A stretch of 64,000 nucleotides of DNA, from positions 744,001 through 808,000 of the forward strand of contig NZ_PTJE01000001.1 in assembly GCF_002934445.1 (NCBI RefSeq), written 5' to 3'. Both the position numbers and the translations under genes were made by a program. The stretch comes from Nonlabens xylanidelens. GTDB lineage: Bacteria; Bacteroidota; Bacteroidia; Flavobacteriales; Flavobacteriaceae. A model generated the notes under the pieces. That model searched no databases, was not told where the DNA came from, and was given only the letters and a program-made list of their open reading frames with translations. Shown one piece after another: positions 26,790 to 35,891 of this stretch; the stretch's first letter is position 1; every line of letters starts with the position of its first letter.

Positions 26790-27815
26790 TTATTGTCCGT
26801 ATTCCTTCACAGCATCTACAAATGCTTGTGCGTTCTCTACAGGAATGTTAGGTAAGATACCATGACCTAAGTTAGCAATAAAGCGATCTTTACCGAAGTC
26901 GTTAATCATTTGCGTTACCATTTTCTTAATCTCAGCAGGTGGCGAGAATAGTCTAGAAGGGTCAAAGTTACCTTGCAATGTAATTTCTCCACCAGATAAA
27001 TAACGTGCGTTTCTAGCGCTACATGTCCAGTCTACACCTAGTGCACTTGCGCCACTCTTTGCCATGTCATTAAGTGCAAACCAGCATCCTTTACCGAAAA
27101 CGATAACCTCTGTATGAGGTTTAAGTGCATCTACTATTTGCTGGATGTATTTCCATGAGAATTCTTGATAATCTGTAGGAGATAACATACCACCCCAAGA
27201 GTCAAAAACTTGAACAGCATTCACGCCGTGATTTACTTTTTCTTTTAAGTAAGCGATGGTAGTGTCTGTAATTCTTTGAAGTAATATATGAGCCGCCTCT
27301 GGTTGCGTAAAACAAAATTCTTTTGCTTTGTCAAAGTTTTTACTTCCTTGCCCTTGTACACAATAGCAAAGAATAGTCCACGGAGAACCTGCAAAACCTA
27401 TTAAAGGCACTCTGTTATCCAGTACTTTTTTAGTCATATCTATGGCTTCATAAACATAACTTAAGGAGTCTTTTACATCAGGTACTACCACACGGTCTAG
27501 ATCTTTTACAGATCTAATAGGGTTGGGTAACCATGGTCCTATACCGTTTTTCATCTCTACATCTATATTCATTGCTTGTGGTATCACAAGAATGTCAGAG
27601 AATAAAATTGCAGCATCTGGACCTATTTGATCAATAGGCATTACGGTAATTTCTGTAGCTAGTTCTGGAGTTTGACATCTAGTAAAGAAATCATATTTTT
27701 CTTTAAGCTTCATGAAGTCAGGTAAATATCTACCTGCTTGTCTCATCATCCATACTGGTGGACGTTCTACGGTTTCACCTTTTAATGCTCTTAAAAAAAG
27801 ATCGTTCTTAATCAT
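26790..27815 (-). CDS. hemE: Uroporphyrinogen decarboxylase (HemE)
   Basis: 341 residues. It has the N-terminal signature [16 protein letters not shown] (about 19-34), with the substrate-binding RQAGR. It also has [22 protein letters not shown] (about 139-160), the central [13 protein letters not shown] and the late [14 protein letters not shown] motif. It decarboxylates uroporphyrinogen III to coproporphyrinogen III. The start overlaps the hemD end by eight bases, so the two are translationally coupled. Confidence 0.97.
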   Translation of the reverse strand: MIKNDLFLRALKGETVERPPVWMMRQAGRYLPDFMKLKEKYDFFTRCQTPELATEITVMPIDQIGPDAAILFSDILVIPQAMNIDVEMKNGIGPWLPNPIRSVKDLDRVVVPDVKDSLSYVYEAIDMTKKVLDNRVPLIGFAGSPWTILCYCVQGQGSKNFDKAKEFCFTQPEAAHILLQRITDTTIAYLKEKVNHGVNAVQVFDSWGGMLSPTDYQEFSWKYIQQIVDALKPHTEVIVFGKGCWFALNDMAKSGASALGVDWTCSARNARYLSGGEITLQGNFDPSRLFSPPAEIKKMVTQMINDFGKDRFIANLGHGILPNIPVENAQAFVDAVKEYGQ

Positions 27816-28464
27816 TACGTAATGCTTTTATTGCTGTTATCAATGTGTTTTCTATAGTCTGTTTATTTGCGACTGCTATATTTTTATAATAGAGCCTTGC
27901 AGTACTGGCTGTTGTTTCTCCTATACAAACTGCGATTAGAGGTTTGTTGTTAGGATTCGCTTTCGCGAAAGCGTGCACACCACGAGGACTATAGAAAGCT
28001 ATAGCTGCAAAAATACGATCAAAGCTTTTCATGACCGCAATAGAACTATAAACAAAAACTTCTTTTAAAGGTATTTTTTTATCTAGAAAGAACGCAGGAA
28101 GTTCATCACGGCGTTGCTCGCTGCACAAATAATAAAAGTTTTCACCAGAATAAGTTGAAGTTAATTCTACCGCAAGGTCTGCTGCGTTTTGTGCGGTATA
28201 ATTGGGATGGAGTCCATTTTCTTGTAGTAAAGCGGCCGTTTGATTACCCACGCAGTAAATGTTTTTAATTTGATTTAAATAAGGTAATAACGCTGGGATT
28301 GCATTTTTACTAGTTATTATTATATGGTCCCAATTAATGTCGTCCTTAATGACTATGGGCTTTGTTCTCAATATATTATAATGTGTTAATCCTATTCCTG
28401 TATTAAGAACTAGTTCTTGCTGGGCTGGTGTGAGTGTTTTAGTAGAGAGTAAAGAGTTCTTCAT
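27808..28464 (-). CDS. hemD: Uroporphyrinogen-III synthase (HemD)
   Basis: 218 residues, slightly short for HemD. The family is poorly conserved. Support comes from the two-lobed Rossmann-like pattern ([58 protein letters not shown]) and from the position directly before hemE. It closes the linear hydroxymethylbilane. A palindromic repeat copy encodes AFAKA in the second lobe. Here hemD is separated from hemC by about 20 kb, while in other flavobacteria they are usually adjacent. Confidence 0.9.
   Translation of the reverse strand: MKNSLLSTKTLTPAQQELVLNTGIGLTHYNILRTKPIVIKDDINWDHIIITSKNAIPALLPYLNQIKNIYCVGNQTAALLQENGLHPNYTAQNAADLAVELTSTYSGENFYYLCSEQRRDELPAFFLDKKIPLKEVFVYSSIAVMKSFDRIFAAIAFYSPRGVHAFAKANPNNKPLIAVCIGETTASTARLYYKNIAVANKQTIENTLITAIKALRND
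27958..27973. repeat. Palindromic repeat copy 7 (inside hemD)
   Basis: Perfect core, read on the minus strand as Ala-Phe-Ala-Lys-Ala. Confidence 0.95.
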
Positions 28465-28575
28465 AAAGGGAACAATATATTCTTTTTGAACGATTTATTC
28501 GATTTTAGATTCATTAAACCTTTTTTAATGTCTAAAAAGTTCATTTTTCATCAAAGTTTTTTCTTAGAAATTCTG

Positions 28576-28698
28576 TTAATTTTTTGTGGAAAGTAATTTG
28601 GCTTCAGTTTTACCATTTACGGCTTTAATCTTACCGAATTCAGGACGGCTAGTGATTTTTATCCGACGAGTAACATAGTTTTGATTTTCTTGATTCAC
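28576..28698 (-). CDS. Possible 40-residue basic protein in the hemD-crp gap
   Basis: This is the only coding-like stretch in the 389-base gap at 28465-28853. A GTG start at 28698 gives 40 residues beginning NQENQNYVTRRIKITSRPEF, ending KAKLLSTKN-like and rich in Lys and Arg. An in-frame stop lies four codons upstream of the GTG. The composition is more protein-like than the neighbouring noncoding DNA, but I know no family and see no good promoter for it. It could be a remnant of a longer gene near a rearrangement junction. Confidence 0.3.
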   Translation of the reverse strand: MNQENQNYVTRRIKITSRPEFGKIKAVNGKTEAKLLSTKN

Positions 28699-28718
28699 TA
28701 ACTGTGTTTAATTAAGTA

Positions 28719-28750
28719 TTGATAATCAGTTAATTAAGATTTTAAATTTG
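28719..28750 (+). promoter_or_regulatory. Promoter of the Crp/Fnr-type gene (TTG, then TAAATTTG)
   Basis: TAAATTTG at 28743-28750 with TTG at 28719-28721, 21 bases apart. It implies a leader of about 95 bases before the ATG at 28854. The rest of the gap shows no other clear signal. Confidence 0.5.
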
Positions 28751-28853
28751 CTTCGTGATTTTTATTCTATGCGCGATAAGGTTTTGAACTTTGTTTAATT
28801 ATTAATTTTATCGATATTTACTAGTAAACGAGTAAATAAATCTAATCCATATT

Positions 28854-29444
28854 ATGGAATTACCATCATTTTTATACGATTTAACTGGAGAAGGTGATAA
28901 ACCTTCATTAGAGTATGCTAATGAAATTTTTAGCATGCTCGAAGTGTCTAAAGTGCACAAAAAACAGGTTTTACTTCACTTAGGTGAGGTTGCAGACTGT
29001 ATATTTATAGTTAAATCGGGAATACTGAAGGGAAGTATTATTGATGAGTTCGGTAATTTACATACGGTACGTTTTATTGCAGATGGTAATGTCATGGCAT
29101 CTATGTATAGTTTTATAGATCAAAAACCTTCTGAACTACAAATAACTTGTGTAGAGGCAGGTGAAGTGTTGTGTTTTAAATATCAAGATTTTGAATACAT
29201 GAGCAAGTTGTATTCTGGTCTGTCACCAGCTTTTCATAAGATTATGTTGAAAAGATATCATGATATGGTGGACGAGAAATCGAGAATGATAAGTCATGAT
29301 GCTACTACTAGATATCTTAAATTTATTGAACGTTACGATCGCATAGTAGACAGGTTACCGCTTAAGGAGATTGCATCTTTTCTAGGTATAAGGCAACAGT
29401 CTTTAAGTAGATTGCGTGGTAAGATCGATGAAACTAAAGCATAA
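28854..29444 (+). CDS. Crp/Fnr-family transcriptional regulator
   Basis: 196 residues. The N-terminal cyclic-nucleotide-binding fold is about residues 20-125 (KKQVLLHLGEVADCIFIVKSGILKGSIIDEFGNLHTVRF). The C-terminal winged helix has recognition helix IASFLGIRQQSLSRLRGKI (about 172-190). No Fnr-type Cys cluster is visible, and the phosphate-binding RxE of cAMP binders is not clear, so the effector is unknown. It is transcribed alone, just upstream of yicC. Confidence 0.9.
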   Translation: MELPSFLYDLTGEGDKPSLEYANEIFSMLEVSKVHKKQVLLHLGEVADCIFIVKSGILKGSIIDEFGNLHTVRFIADGNVMASMYSFIDQKPSELQITCVEAGEVLCFKYQDFEYMSKLYSGLSPAFHKIMLKRYHDMVDEKSRMISHDATTRYLKFIERYDRIVDRLPLKEIASFLGIRQQSLSRLRGKIDETKA

Positions 29445-29467
29445 ACAAAAATCCTTTTCTTAATTGT

Positions 29468-29475
29468 TATCTTTG
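29468..29475 (+). promoter_or_regulatory. Promoter -7 box TATCTTTG for yicC-gmk-nadD
   Basis: A perfect TAnnTTTG 15 bases before the ATG at 29491. Confidence 0.6.
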
Positions 29476-29490
29476 CCAAAAAACTAGGGA

Positions 29491-30366
29491 ATGGTTACTT
29501 CTATGACTGGCTATGGTAAAGCAGTCAATCAATTATCAGACAAAAAAATAACTATTGAGATAAGAACTCTTAATAGTAAAAATCTAGATCTTAATATAAG
29601 ATTAAGTTCTTTATATAGACAGCAAGAATTGCCTTTAAGGCAGTTAGTTGCAAAGTCTTTATTGAGAGGTAAAGTAGATTTTTCTGTTCACATCGAGCAA
29701 ACTGGTGTCGCAGCTACTGCAAAACTTAATTTAGAGGTAGTAGAAGGCTATATGAAGCAAATGGCACAGTTAGATGGTGTTTCATTTGATAGTTCGGAGC
29801 ACAAGCTGCAATTGCTAGAAATGGCAACTAGATTTCCAGACGTTTTTTCTCAAGAAAGTAAGGAAGTAGCAAAGGAAGATGTAGCTGCTATTCAACAAGT
29901 TGCTGTAGAGGCTATTGCTGCGGTGCAAGAGTTTAGAAAAGAAGAAGGTAATGTGCTAGAACTAGAATTCAATAAGCGTATTACTAACATTAAAGTCCTT
30001 CTAGACCAAGTGGTAGAAGAAGATAAAGAACGACTAGCTGGCGTAAGAACTCGACTAGAGAAAGCTGTGTCTGATCTAAAAGAAAAGATAGATCAAAATA
30101 GATTTGAACAAGAGCTTATCTATTATCTTGAAAAATATGACATTACTGAAGAAAAGGTACGTCTAGAAAATCACCTCAACTACTTTATGGATACTATGAG
30201 TATCACAGAATCTCAAGGTAAGAAACTAGCTTTTATATGTCAGGAGATAGGTAGAGAGGTAAATACGATAGGTAGCAAAGCAAATGATGCTACTATGCAA
30301 CAACTAGTCGTACAGATGAAGGACGAGTTAGAGAAAATAAAAGAACAACTGCTTAACGTATTATAA
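29491..30366 (+). CDS. YicC/YloC-family endoribonuclease
   Basis: 291 residues, the family length. N-terminal signature MVTSMTGYGKA and the segment IEIRTLNSKNLDLNIRLSSLYR are typical of YicC. The C-terminal DUF1732 half contains ENHLNYFMDTMSITESQGKKLAFICQEIGREVNTIGSKAND (about 224-264). Enterobacterial YicC is reported to be an endoribonuclease. The stop overlaps the gmk start (TAATG), and the pairing with gmk is widely conserved. Confidence 0.95.
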   Translation: MVTSMTGYGKAVNQLSDKKITIEIRTLNSKNLDLNIRLSSLYRQQELPLRQLVAKSLLRGKVDFSVHIEQTGVAATAKLNLEVVEGYMKQMAQLDGVSFDSSEHKLQLLEMATRFPDVFSQESKEVAKEDVAAIQQVAVEAIAAVQEFRKEEGNVLELEFNKRITNIKVLLDQVVEEDKERLAGVRTRLEKAVSDLKEKIDQNRFEQELIYYLEKYDITEEKVRLENHLNYFMDTMSITESQGKKLAFICQEIGREVNTIGSKANDATMQQLVVQMKDELEKIKEQLLNVL

Positions 30367-30965
30367 TGAAAGTATTACCTAAACTAATAGTTTTTAGTGC
30401 TCCTTCTGGTGCTGGTAAAACCACTCTAGTAAGACATTTATTGACTCAAGAAGATCTTAATCTTGCTTTTTCTATAAGCGCAGCTTCTAGAGAGGCACGT
30501 GATGGAGAGGTTCACGGAAAGGATTATTATTTCTTAGGAACCCATGAATTTAAGAATAGAATTAGGGCAAATGATTTTCTAGAATTTGAAGAGGTTTATA
30601 AAGACCAGTTTTACGGTACTCTTATAGAAGAAGTAGAAAGACTTTGGGCTCAAGGTAAACATGTAATATTTGATATAGATGTGGTGGGTGGTTTACGTTT
30701 AAAGAAAAAATTTCCTAATCGTACACTAGCTATTTTTGTTAAGCCACCATCTATTAATGAGTTGCAAATACGTCTTAAAAAACGTAAAACAGAAACGGCA
30801 GAGAAAATCGCTATGCGAGTGGCAAAGGCGAGTACTGAAATGGCGACAGCACCGCAATTTGACGTGATTATTGAGAATGATAATCTTGATGCTGCAAAGT
30901 TAAAAGCGTTCCAGACGGTTCATGAGTTTATAAATAAAGAAGTCAGTGATGACGAAGAAGAGTAA
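30366..30965 (+). CDS. gmk: Guanylate kinase
   Basis: 199 residues. Walker A is APSGAGKTTL (about 12-21), and the GMP-binding region is ISAASREARDGEVHGKDYYF (about 38-57). The lid region KKRKTETAEKIAMRVAKA is at about 136-153. It phosphorylates GMP to GDP, essential for GTP supply. It is coupled at both ends: one base overlap with yicC and 17 bases with nadD. Confidence 0.97.
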   Translation: MKVLPKLIVFSAPSGAGKTTLVRHLLTQEDLNLAFSISAASREARDGEVHGKDYYFLGTHEFKNRIRANDFLEFEEVYKDQFYGTLIEEVERLWAQGKHVIFDIDVVGGLRLKKKFPNRTLAIFVKPPSINELQIRLKKRKTETAEKIAMRVAKASTEMATAPQFDVIIENDNLDAAKLKAFQTVHEFINKEVSDDEEE

Positions 30966-31539
30966 GATAGGTCTGTACTTTGGTACATTTAACCCTGTAC
31001 ACATAGGGCATCTAGCTATTGCAAATTACCTAGTAGAAAATAGCGATCTAGATGAAATCTGGATGGTGGTTACACCTCATAATCCTCATAAGAAAAAGAA
31101 AACATTGTTAGATGACTACCAGCGCTTACATATGGTACATCTTGCTACTGATGATTATGATAAGATAAATGCAAGTAATATTGAGTTTAACTTACCACAA
31201 CCTAACTACACGGTAAATACTCTCGCATATCTTTCTGAAAAGTATACTACAAAGGATTTTACTCTTATAATGGGAGAAGATAATTTGAAAAGTTTACATA
31301 AATGGAAGAATTATCATGTGATATTAGAAGATTATAGTATCATAGTTTACCCTAGAGTTTCATCTGGTGATGTTCCTGAGCAGTTTGTAAACCACCCTAA
31401 AATCACTCTTATTCCTGCACCTATTATGGAGATTTCTTCTACCATGATACGCAACGGTATTGCGTCAGGTAAAGATTTGAGATATTTTATGCATCATGAT
31501 GTGCAAAAATATGTGGAAGAAATGCATTTCTACGAATAG
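30949..31539 (+). CDS. nadD: Nicotinate-nucleotide adenylyltransferase
   Basis: 196 residues from ATG at 30949. A GTG one codon earlier at 30946 is the alternative, with ATG preferred as the stronger start. The nucleotidyltransferase motif GTFNPVHIGHLAIA is at about 12-25, HNPHKKKKTLL follows, and the ISSTMIRNG motif (ISSTxIR) is near 163-171. It makes deamido-NAD from nicotinate mononucleotide. The start lies inside the gmk 3' end. Confidence 0.95.
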   Translation: MTKKSKIGLYFGTFNPVHIGHLAIANYLVENSDLDEIWMVVTPHNPHKKKKTLLDDYQRLHMVHLATDDYDKINASNIEFNLPQPNYTVNTLAYLSEKYTTKDFTLIMGEDNLKSLHKWKNYHVILEDYSIIVYPRVSSGDVPEQFVNHPKITLIPAPIMEISSTMIRNGIASGKDLRYFMHHDVQKYVEEMHFYE

Positions 31540-31571
31540 ATTAAATTATCGCGTTCGGTTCTTCTTTTGAC

Positions 31572-31599
31572 TTAATTTTTAGTCTAGCCTAAAAATTAA
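31572..31599. promoter_or_regulatory. Likely DtxR-family operator palindrome
   Basis: An almost perfect 28-bp palindrome: 11-bp arms TTAATTTTTAG and CTAAAAATTAA around a TCTAGC centre, one mismatched pair. The core TTAGnCTAGnCTAA resembles the DtxR/IdeR-type site. It lies 25 bases before the -7 box of a DtxR-family regulator, where it would overlap the -33 region, which suggests autoregulation. Confidence 0.65.
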
Positions 31600-31623
31600 T
31601 TTACCTAAATCAAATAAAAACTT

Positions 31624-31631
31624 TACCTTTG
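31624..31631 (+). promoter_or_regulatory. Promoter -7 box TACCTTTG for the metal-regulator operon
   Basis: A perfect TAnnTTTG four bases before the ATG at 31636, giving a nearly leaderless transcript. Confidence 0.65.
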
Positions 31632-31635
31632 CCGC

Positions 31636-32289
31636 ATGCATTCAATATCCGAAGAAAATTATATCAAAGCTATTTACCACCTACAAGATGGTAAAGCACT
31701 AGTGTCTACTAATGAAATTGCAGGGCGCATGAATACAAAAGCATCGTCTGTGACAGACATGCTTAAAAAGCTAGCAGATAAAAACCTAGCAGAATATGTC
31801 CCTTATAAAGGTGCGAAACTGACGGATAAAGGAGTACAATGTGCCAATCAAATTATTAGAAAACACAGACTGTGGGAAGTGTTTCTAGTAGAGAAACTAG
31901 ATTTTTCATGGGATGAGGTGCATGATGTGGCAGAGCAACTGGAGCATATTCAGTCACAAAAACTTATTGATCAACTCGATAAACATCTCGGCTTTCCTAA
32001 GAAGGATCCTCATGGTGACCCTATTCCAGATAGTCATGGTAATTATGAAAAAACTAACAAAACCATACTCTCTAAATTGAAAAAAGGAGATAAAGGTACC
32101 TTGATAGGTTTAATAGATTCATCAAAGAACTTTCTCAAGTACCTAGATAAACAACATATGAAGTTGGGAACTAACATAGAGATCATAGAATTTGAAGAAT
32201 TTGACCTATCCTATTCTATAAAAGTGAATGAGTCGCCTCTTCAAATTTCAAAACAAATTGCCGATAACCTTTATATAAAATTGAAATAA
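31636..32289 (+). CDS. DtxR/MntR-family metal-dependent repressor
   Basis: 217 residues. The N-terminal winged helix (about 1-65) has SEENYIKAIYHLQ, VSTNEIAGRMNTKASSVTDMLKKL and the wing YVPYKGAKLTDKG. The dimerisation/metal domain contains IIRKHRLWEVFLVEKLDFSWDEVHDVAEQLEHIQ (about 73-106), with His and Glu ligands. A FeoA/SH3-like domain ends the protein (about 145-217). It heads an apparent operon with a metal ABC importer, so Mn, Fe or Zn is the likely signal. The metal cannot be decided from sequence. Confidence 0.93.
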   Translation: MHSISEENYIKAIYHLQDGKALVSTNEIAGRMNTKASSVTDMLKKLADKNLAEYVPYKGAKLTDKGVQCANQIIRKHRLWEVFLVEKLDFSWDEVHDVAEQLEHIQSQKLIDQLDKHLGFPKKDPHGDPIPDSHGNYEKTNKTILSKLKKGDKGTLIGLIDSSKNFLKYLDKQHMKLGTNIEIIEFEEFDLSYSIKVNESPLQISKQIADNLYIKLK

Positions 32290-33077
32290 TGAAAAAAATA
32301 ATACTCGCACTAACTATACTTTTATCCTCGACGGTTGCCATCGCTCAGACTGATGATATAGGCGCACTGGTAACAGACAGGCCCGATGCAACAGAATCTC
32401 CTAACATAATAAGAAAAGGATTTTTACAAATAGAAACAGGTGGCTTTTACACAGAAAGTGGAGAAGATAGTTTTAAAACTAAAGAAACCGTTTATAATAC
32501 TACTTTATTGCGTTACGGACTTCTAGATAATTTAGAATTGAGATTGGGAATAGATTATCTAACTACAGAGTTTGAAGCTAATGGTGAACGAGTAGGAGAG
32601 CGACTCAATGGTACATCTCCATTATTGTTAGGAGCAAAAATAGCTATAGCCGAGGAAAATGGGTGGATGCCTAAAATAGCAATTCTAGGTCATTTGAGTC
32701 TTCCATTTAGCGCTGCATCAGATTATAAGCCAGAGAATACAGGTTTAGATTTTAGATTCTCATTTGACCACACACTTACAGATAAGTCTGGAATAGCTTA
32801 TAATCTAGGAGCAAAATTAGATGCTGGAAATCCAGAACTAGCTTATATCTATACACTGGCTTATGGTTATGATTTAAGTTCTAGGATAGGGGTTTATGCA
32901 GAGCTTTACGGTGATTTTCCTGAAGATACAAAGGCAAATCATAATTGGGACGCAGGATTTACCTACTTAGCAAATGATGACTTACAATTTGATTTAACCT
33001 TCGGTTCTGGAATTACAGATGGTCAAAACCTTTTATTAAGCGCTGGTTTAAGTTATAGAATTAGAAATAATAAATAG
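32289..33077 (+). CDS. Outer-membrane beta-barrel 'transporter' family protein
   Basis: 262 residues with a signal peptide (ALTILLSSTVAIAQ, cleavage about residue 20). The mature start TDRPDATESPNIIRKGFLQIETGGFY is the hallmark of a Bacteroidetes/Proteobacteria barrel family usually annotated as transporter (phenol MetA-like). Alternating beta strands run to the end, LLLSAGLSYRIRNNK. Its start overlaps the regulator stop (TAATG), so it is probably metal-controlled and could be the outer-membrane passage for the metal. Confidence 0.8.
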   Translation: MKKIILALTILLSSTVAIAQTDDIGALVTDRPDATESPNIIRKGFLQIETGGFYTESGEDSFKTKETVYNTTLLRYGLLDNLELRLGIDYLTTEFEANGERVGERLNGTSPLLLGAKIAIAEENGWMPKIAILGHLSLPFSAASDYKPENTGLDFRFSFDHTLTDKSGIAYNLGAKLDAGNPELAYIYTLAYGYDLSSRIGVYAELYGDFPEDTKANHNWDAGFTYLANDDLQFDLTFGSGITDGQNLLLSAGLSYRIRNNK

Positions 33078-33092
33078 AGCTTTTTTTAATTC

Positions 33093-33108
33093 CGCTTTCG
33101 CGAAAGCG
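33093..33108. repeat. Palindromic repeat copy 8 (inside the metal operon gap)
   Basis: Perfect core with symmetric TTC/GAA flanks, between the barrel gene stop and the lipoprotein start. Confidence 0.95.
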
Positions 33109-33128
33109 GAACATTTAAAATTTACAAA

Positions 33129-34037
33129 ATGAAAAAAATACTATTCCTCTTAACAGTCTTATCGATAGTGAGCTGTGGAGAAAAAAAAGAAGATAACGGT
33201 AAGCTACAAGTTGTGACAACTACTACCATGATTACAGACCTAGTAGAAAACATAGGTGGTGATCTAGTTGATGTAAATGGTTTAATGGGTAGCGGGATAG
33301 ACCCTCATTTATACAAAGCAAGTCAAGGAGATGTGATGAAACTGGATGGTGCAGACGTTATTTTTTACAACGGTTTACATCTAGAAGGGAAACTGGTAGA
33401 GGTTTTTGAAAAAATGAATGAGCAAGGTAAAACTACTATCGCGATAAGTGATGGGGTGTCCGAGAAATCACTTATAGGTAGTGAGTATTTTGCAAGTAAT
33501 TACGATCCGCACATATGGTTTGATCTGACTTACTGGAATGAAATCACATACTACGTCACTGAAAAGCTTATTGAATTAGATCCTGAAAACAAACTAGCTT
33601 ATGAAGCAAATAGAGATGCTTACCGACTCCAATTAATTGATCTAAGAGCGGCTTTAAACGTGAAGATACAAGAACTTCCTAAGGAGCGCCGTATTCTAGT
33701 AACTGCTCATGATGCTTTTAATTATTTTGGTAGAACATTTGATTTTGAAGTGGTAGGTTTACAAGGTATTTCTACTGCTACAGAGGCTGGAGTTAAAGAT
33801 GTTCAACGCATAACAAATTTTATAATAGAAAATAAAATTAATGCGGTATTTATAGAAAGTAGTGTCCCTAGACGTACGGTAGAGGCATTACAAGCTGCGG
33901 TTAAAGCACAAAATCATGATGTAAAGATAGGTGGAGAGCTTTTTAGCGACGCATTAGGTAGTGCTGGAACGATAGAAGGTACATACATAGGTATGTATAA
34001 ACATAATGTGAGTACTATTGTAAACGCACTTAAATAA
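33129..34037 (+). CDS. Metal ABC transporter substrate-binding lipoprotein (TroA/ZnuA type)
   Basis: 302 residues. Lipobox LSIVSCGEK, Cys at 16. Metal ligands of cluster A-1 binding proteins are visible: DPHLYKAS (about 59-66), YDPHIWFD (about 124-131), [13 protein letters not shown] (about 193-205) and the late Asp/Glu region [15 protein letters not shown]. There is no long His-rich loop as in ZnuA, which slightly favours Mn/Fe over Zn. It binds the ion in the periplasm for the two permeases encoded downstream. The stop overlaps the ATPase start (TAATG). Confidence 0.93.
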   Translation: MKKILFLLTVLSIVSCGEKKEDNGKLQVVTTTTMITDLVENIGGDLVDVNGLMGSGIDPHLYKASQGDVMKLDGADVIFYNGLHLEGKLVEVFEKMNEQGKTTIAISDGVSEKSLIGSEYFASNYDPHIWFDLTYWNEITYYVTEKLIELDPENKLAYEANRDAYRLQLIDLRAALNVKIQELPKERRILVTAHDAFNYFGRTFDFEVVGLQGISTATEAGVKDVQRITNFIIENKINAVFIESSVPRRTVEALQAAVKAQNHDVKIGGELFSDALGSAGTIEGTYIGMYKHNVSTIVNALK

Positions 34038-34774
34038 TGGAACAGAAAATAGCAGTAGCGGTAGATGACCTTACGGTGGCTTATAACTATAAACCAGTTC
34101 TTTGGGATATAGATTTATCTATTCCAGAAGGTGTATTAATGGCGATAGTAGGTCCTAATGGTGCAGGAAAATCTACGTTGATAAAATCTATTTTAGGTAT
34201 TATAGACCCCATTGCAGGTTCTGTTGCTATTTATGGTAAACCTTATAAGAAACAACGTGATAAAGTGGCTTATGTGCCACAAAAGGGTAGTGTTGATTGG
34301 GATTTCCCTACGACAGCACTAGATGTGGTCATGATGGGTACTTATGGCGCTCTAGGCTGGATCAAAAGACCAGGTGCAAAGCAAAAAAAACAAGCGCTTG
34401 AAGCACTGGAAAAAGTAGGAATGCTTGCTTTTAAAGGAAGGCAAATATCTCAATTATCTGGTGGGCAGCAGCAACGTATATTTTTAGCACGTGCATTAGT
34501 TCAAAATGCAGCGATCTATTTTATGGACGAGCCTTTTCAAGGTGTTGATGCTACTACTGAAATAGCAATCATTAATATTTTAAAAGAACTGAGAAAAGCT
34601 GGTAAAACGGTAATAGTAGTGCACCATGATTTGCAGACAGTTCCTGAATACTTTGATTGGGTTACTTTTTTAAATGTAAAACATATCGCTACAGGTCCTG
34701 TAAAAGATATTTTTAATGATGATAACCTTACAAAGACTTATGGTATCAACTATAAAGTAGCTGTTCAAAAATAA
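34037..34774 (+). CDS. Metal ABC transporter ATP-binding protein
   Basis: 245 residues. Walker [10 protein letters not shown] (about 38-46), Q-loop VAYVPQKG, signature [15 protein letters not shown] (about 140-154), Walker B FMDEP and switch His VVHHD. The Q-loop context [11 protein letters not shown] is typical of Mn/Zn importers. It energises the two membrane subunits encoded next. Overlaps its neighbour by one base upstream; four bases separate it from the first permease gene. Confidence 0.95.
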   Translation: MEQKIAVAVDDLTVAYNYKPVLWDIDLSIPEGVLMAIVGPNGAGKSTLIKSILGIIDPIAGSVAIYGKPYKKQRDKVAYVPQKGSVDWDFPTTALDVVMMGTYGALGWIKRPGAKQKKQALEALEKVGMLAFKGRQISQLSGGQQQRIFLARALVQNAAIYFMDEPFQGVDATTEIAIINILKELRKAGKTVIVVHHDLQTVPEYFDWVTFLNVKHIATGPVKDIFNDDNLTKTYGINYKVAVQK

Positions 34775-34778
34775 CCAG

Positions 34779-35891
34779 ATGGAATTAACAGATTTCTTTA
34801 CAGATTATACGTTGCGTACCATAACACTAGGGACAGCTGTTCTAGGGGCTATTTGTGGTATGTTAGGTAGCTTTGCTGTGTTGAGAAAACAAAGCCTACT
34901 AGGTGATGCGATTTCTCATGCCGCGTTACCAGGTATTGCGCTAGCGTTTTTATTCACTGGATTAAAGGATTCTAATGTCCTTCTTTTAGGGGCTTTAATT
35001 AGTGGTTTTATAGGTACGGTGTGGATACGTGGAATAGTGACTAAAACACATCTTAAAACAGATACGGCTTTAGGTCTTATTTTGAGTTTGTTCTTTGGCT
35101 TTGGAGAATTGGTTTTAAGTTATTTAAAGAAACAACCAGATGCAAATCAGGCAGGATTAGATAAGTATTTATTTGGGCAGGCGGCTACACTTGTGCAAAG
35201 TGATGTAATAGTCATGATTATTGTAACAGGTATAAGTCTTGTGGTAATGTTGCTGTTCTGGAAAGAGTTTAAACTCTTGTTATTTGATAAGAATTATGCC
35301 ATGACTCTAGGTTTTAATACACGATTCATAGATGGATTGATCAGCTTTTTTATAGTGCTAGCTATAGTTATAGGTTTACAAACGGTAGGTGTTGTTTTAA
35401 TGAGTGCCATGTTGCTAGCTCCAGCAGCAGCGGCAAGACAGTGGACTAATAGTCTTGGGACGATGGTGATTCTAGCAGCTGTATTTGGTGCTTTTTCTGG
35501 TGTTTTTGGTACAGGAATAAGTGCTAGTTATAACAACCTATCTACTGGTCCAGTGATTGTTTTAGTTGCCGCAGTTTTTGTAGGAGTGTCATTTATTTTT
35601 TCTCCTAGTCGTGGTGTTTTATTTAAACAAATACGTTTGATAAGAAACCGTAGAGATCTAGAGTTGAAAAAGACTTTGTATTTCATGTATGGTATTGTAG
35701 AAAAACATGAAGATATTTCTAGACCTCACTCTATTAAAATTTTAAATGGTTTTCAAGGTTTTACAAGAGGTACCTTAAAAGCGCTGTCAGATAAGAGCTG
35801 GATAACCATAAAAGGACAAGACTGGTCACTAACAGAAGAAGGTTTTCAAACAGCAGAGAATTTGTATAACACTAATATGCCTGAATCATGA
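34779..35891 (+). CDS. Metal ABC transporter permease with C-terminal winged-helix-like tail
   Basis: 370 residues, about 90 longer than a typical ABC-3 permease. Eight or so membrane helices fill residues 12-280; family signatures are LLGDAISHAALPGIALAF (about 40-57) and MSAMLLAPAAAARQW (about 208-222). After the last helix, residues ~290-368 form a soluble region: LKKTLYFMYGIVEKHE, TRGTLKALSDKSWI, then WSLTEEGFQTAENLY. This resembles the DtxR winged helix (LTxxG...A). It overlaps the next permease gene by four bases. Confidence 0.92.
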   Translation: MELTDFFTDYTLRTITLGTAVLGAICGMLGSFAVLRKQSLLGDAISHAALPGIALAFLFTGLKDSNVLLLGALISGFIGTVWIRGIVTKTHLKTDTALGLILSLFFGFGELVLSYLKKQPDANQAGLDKYLFGQAATLVQSDVIVMIIVTGISLVVMLLFWKEFKLLLFDKNYAMTLGFNTRFIDGLISFFIVLAIVIGLQTVGVVLMSAMLLAPAAAARQWTNSLGTMVILAAVFGAFSGVFGTGISASYNNLSTGPVIVLVAAVFVGVSFIFSPSRGVLFKQIRLIRNRRDLELKKTLYFMYGIVEKHEDISRPHSIKILNGFQGFTRGTLKALSDKSWITIKGQDWSLTEEGFQTAENLYNTNMPES

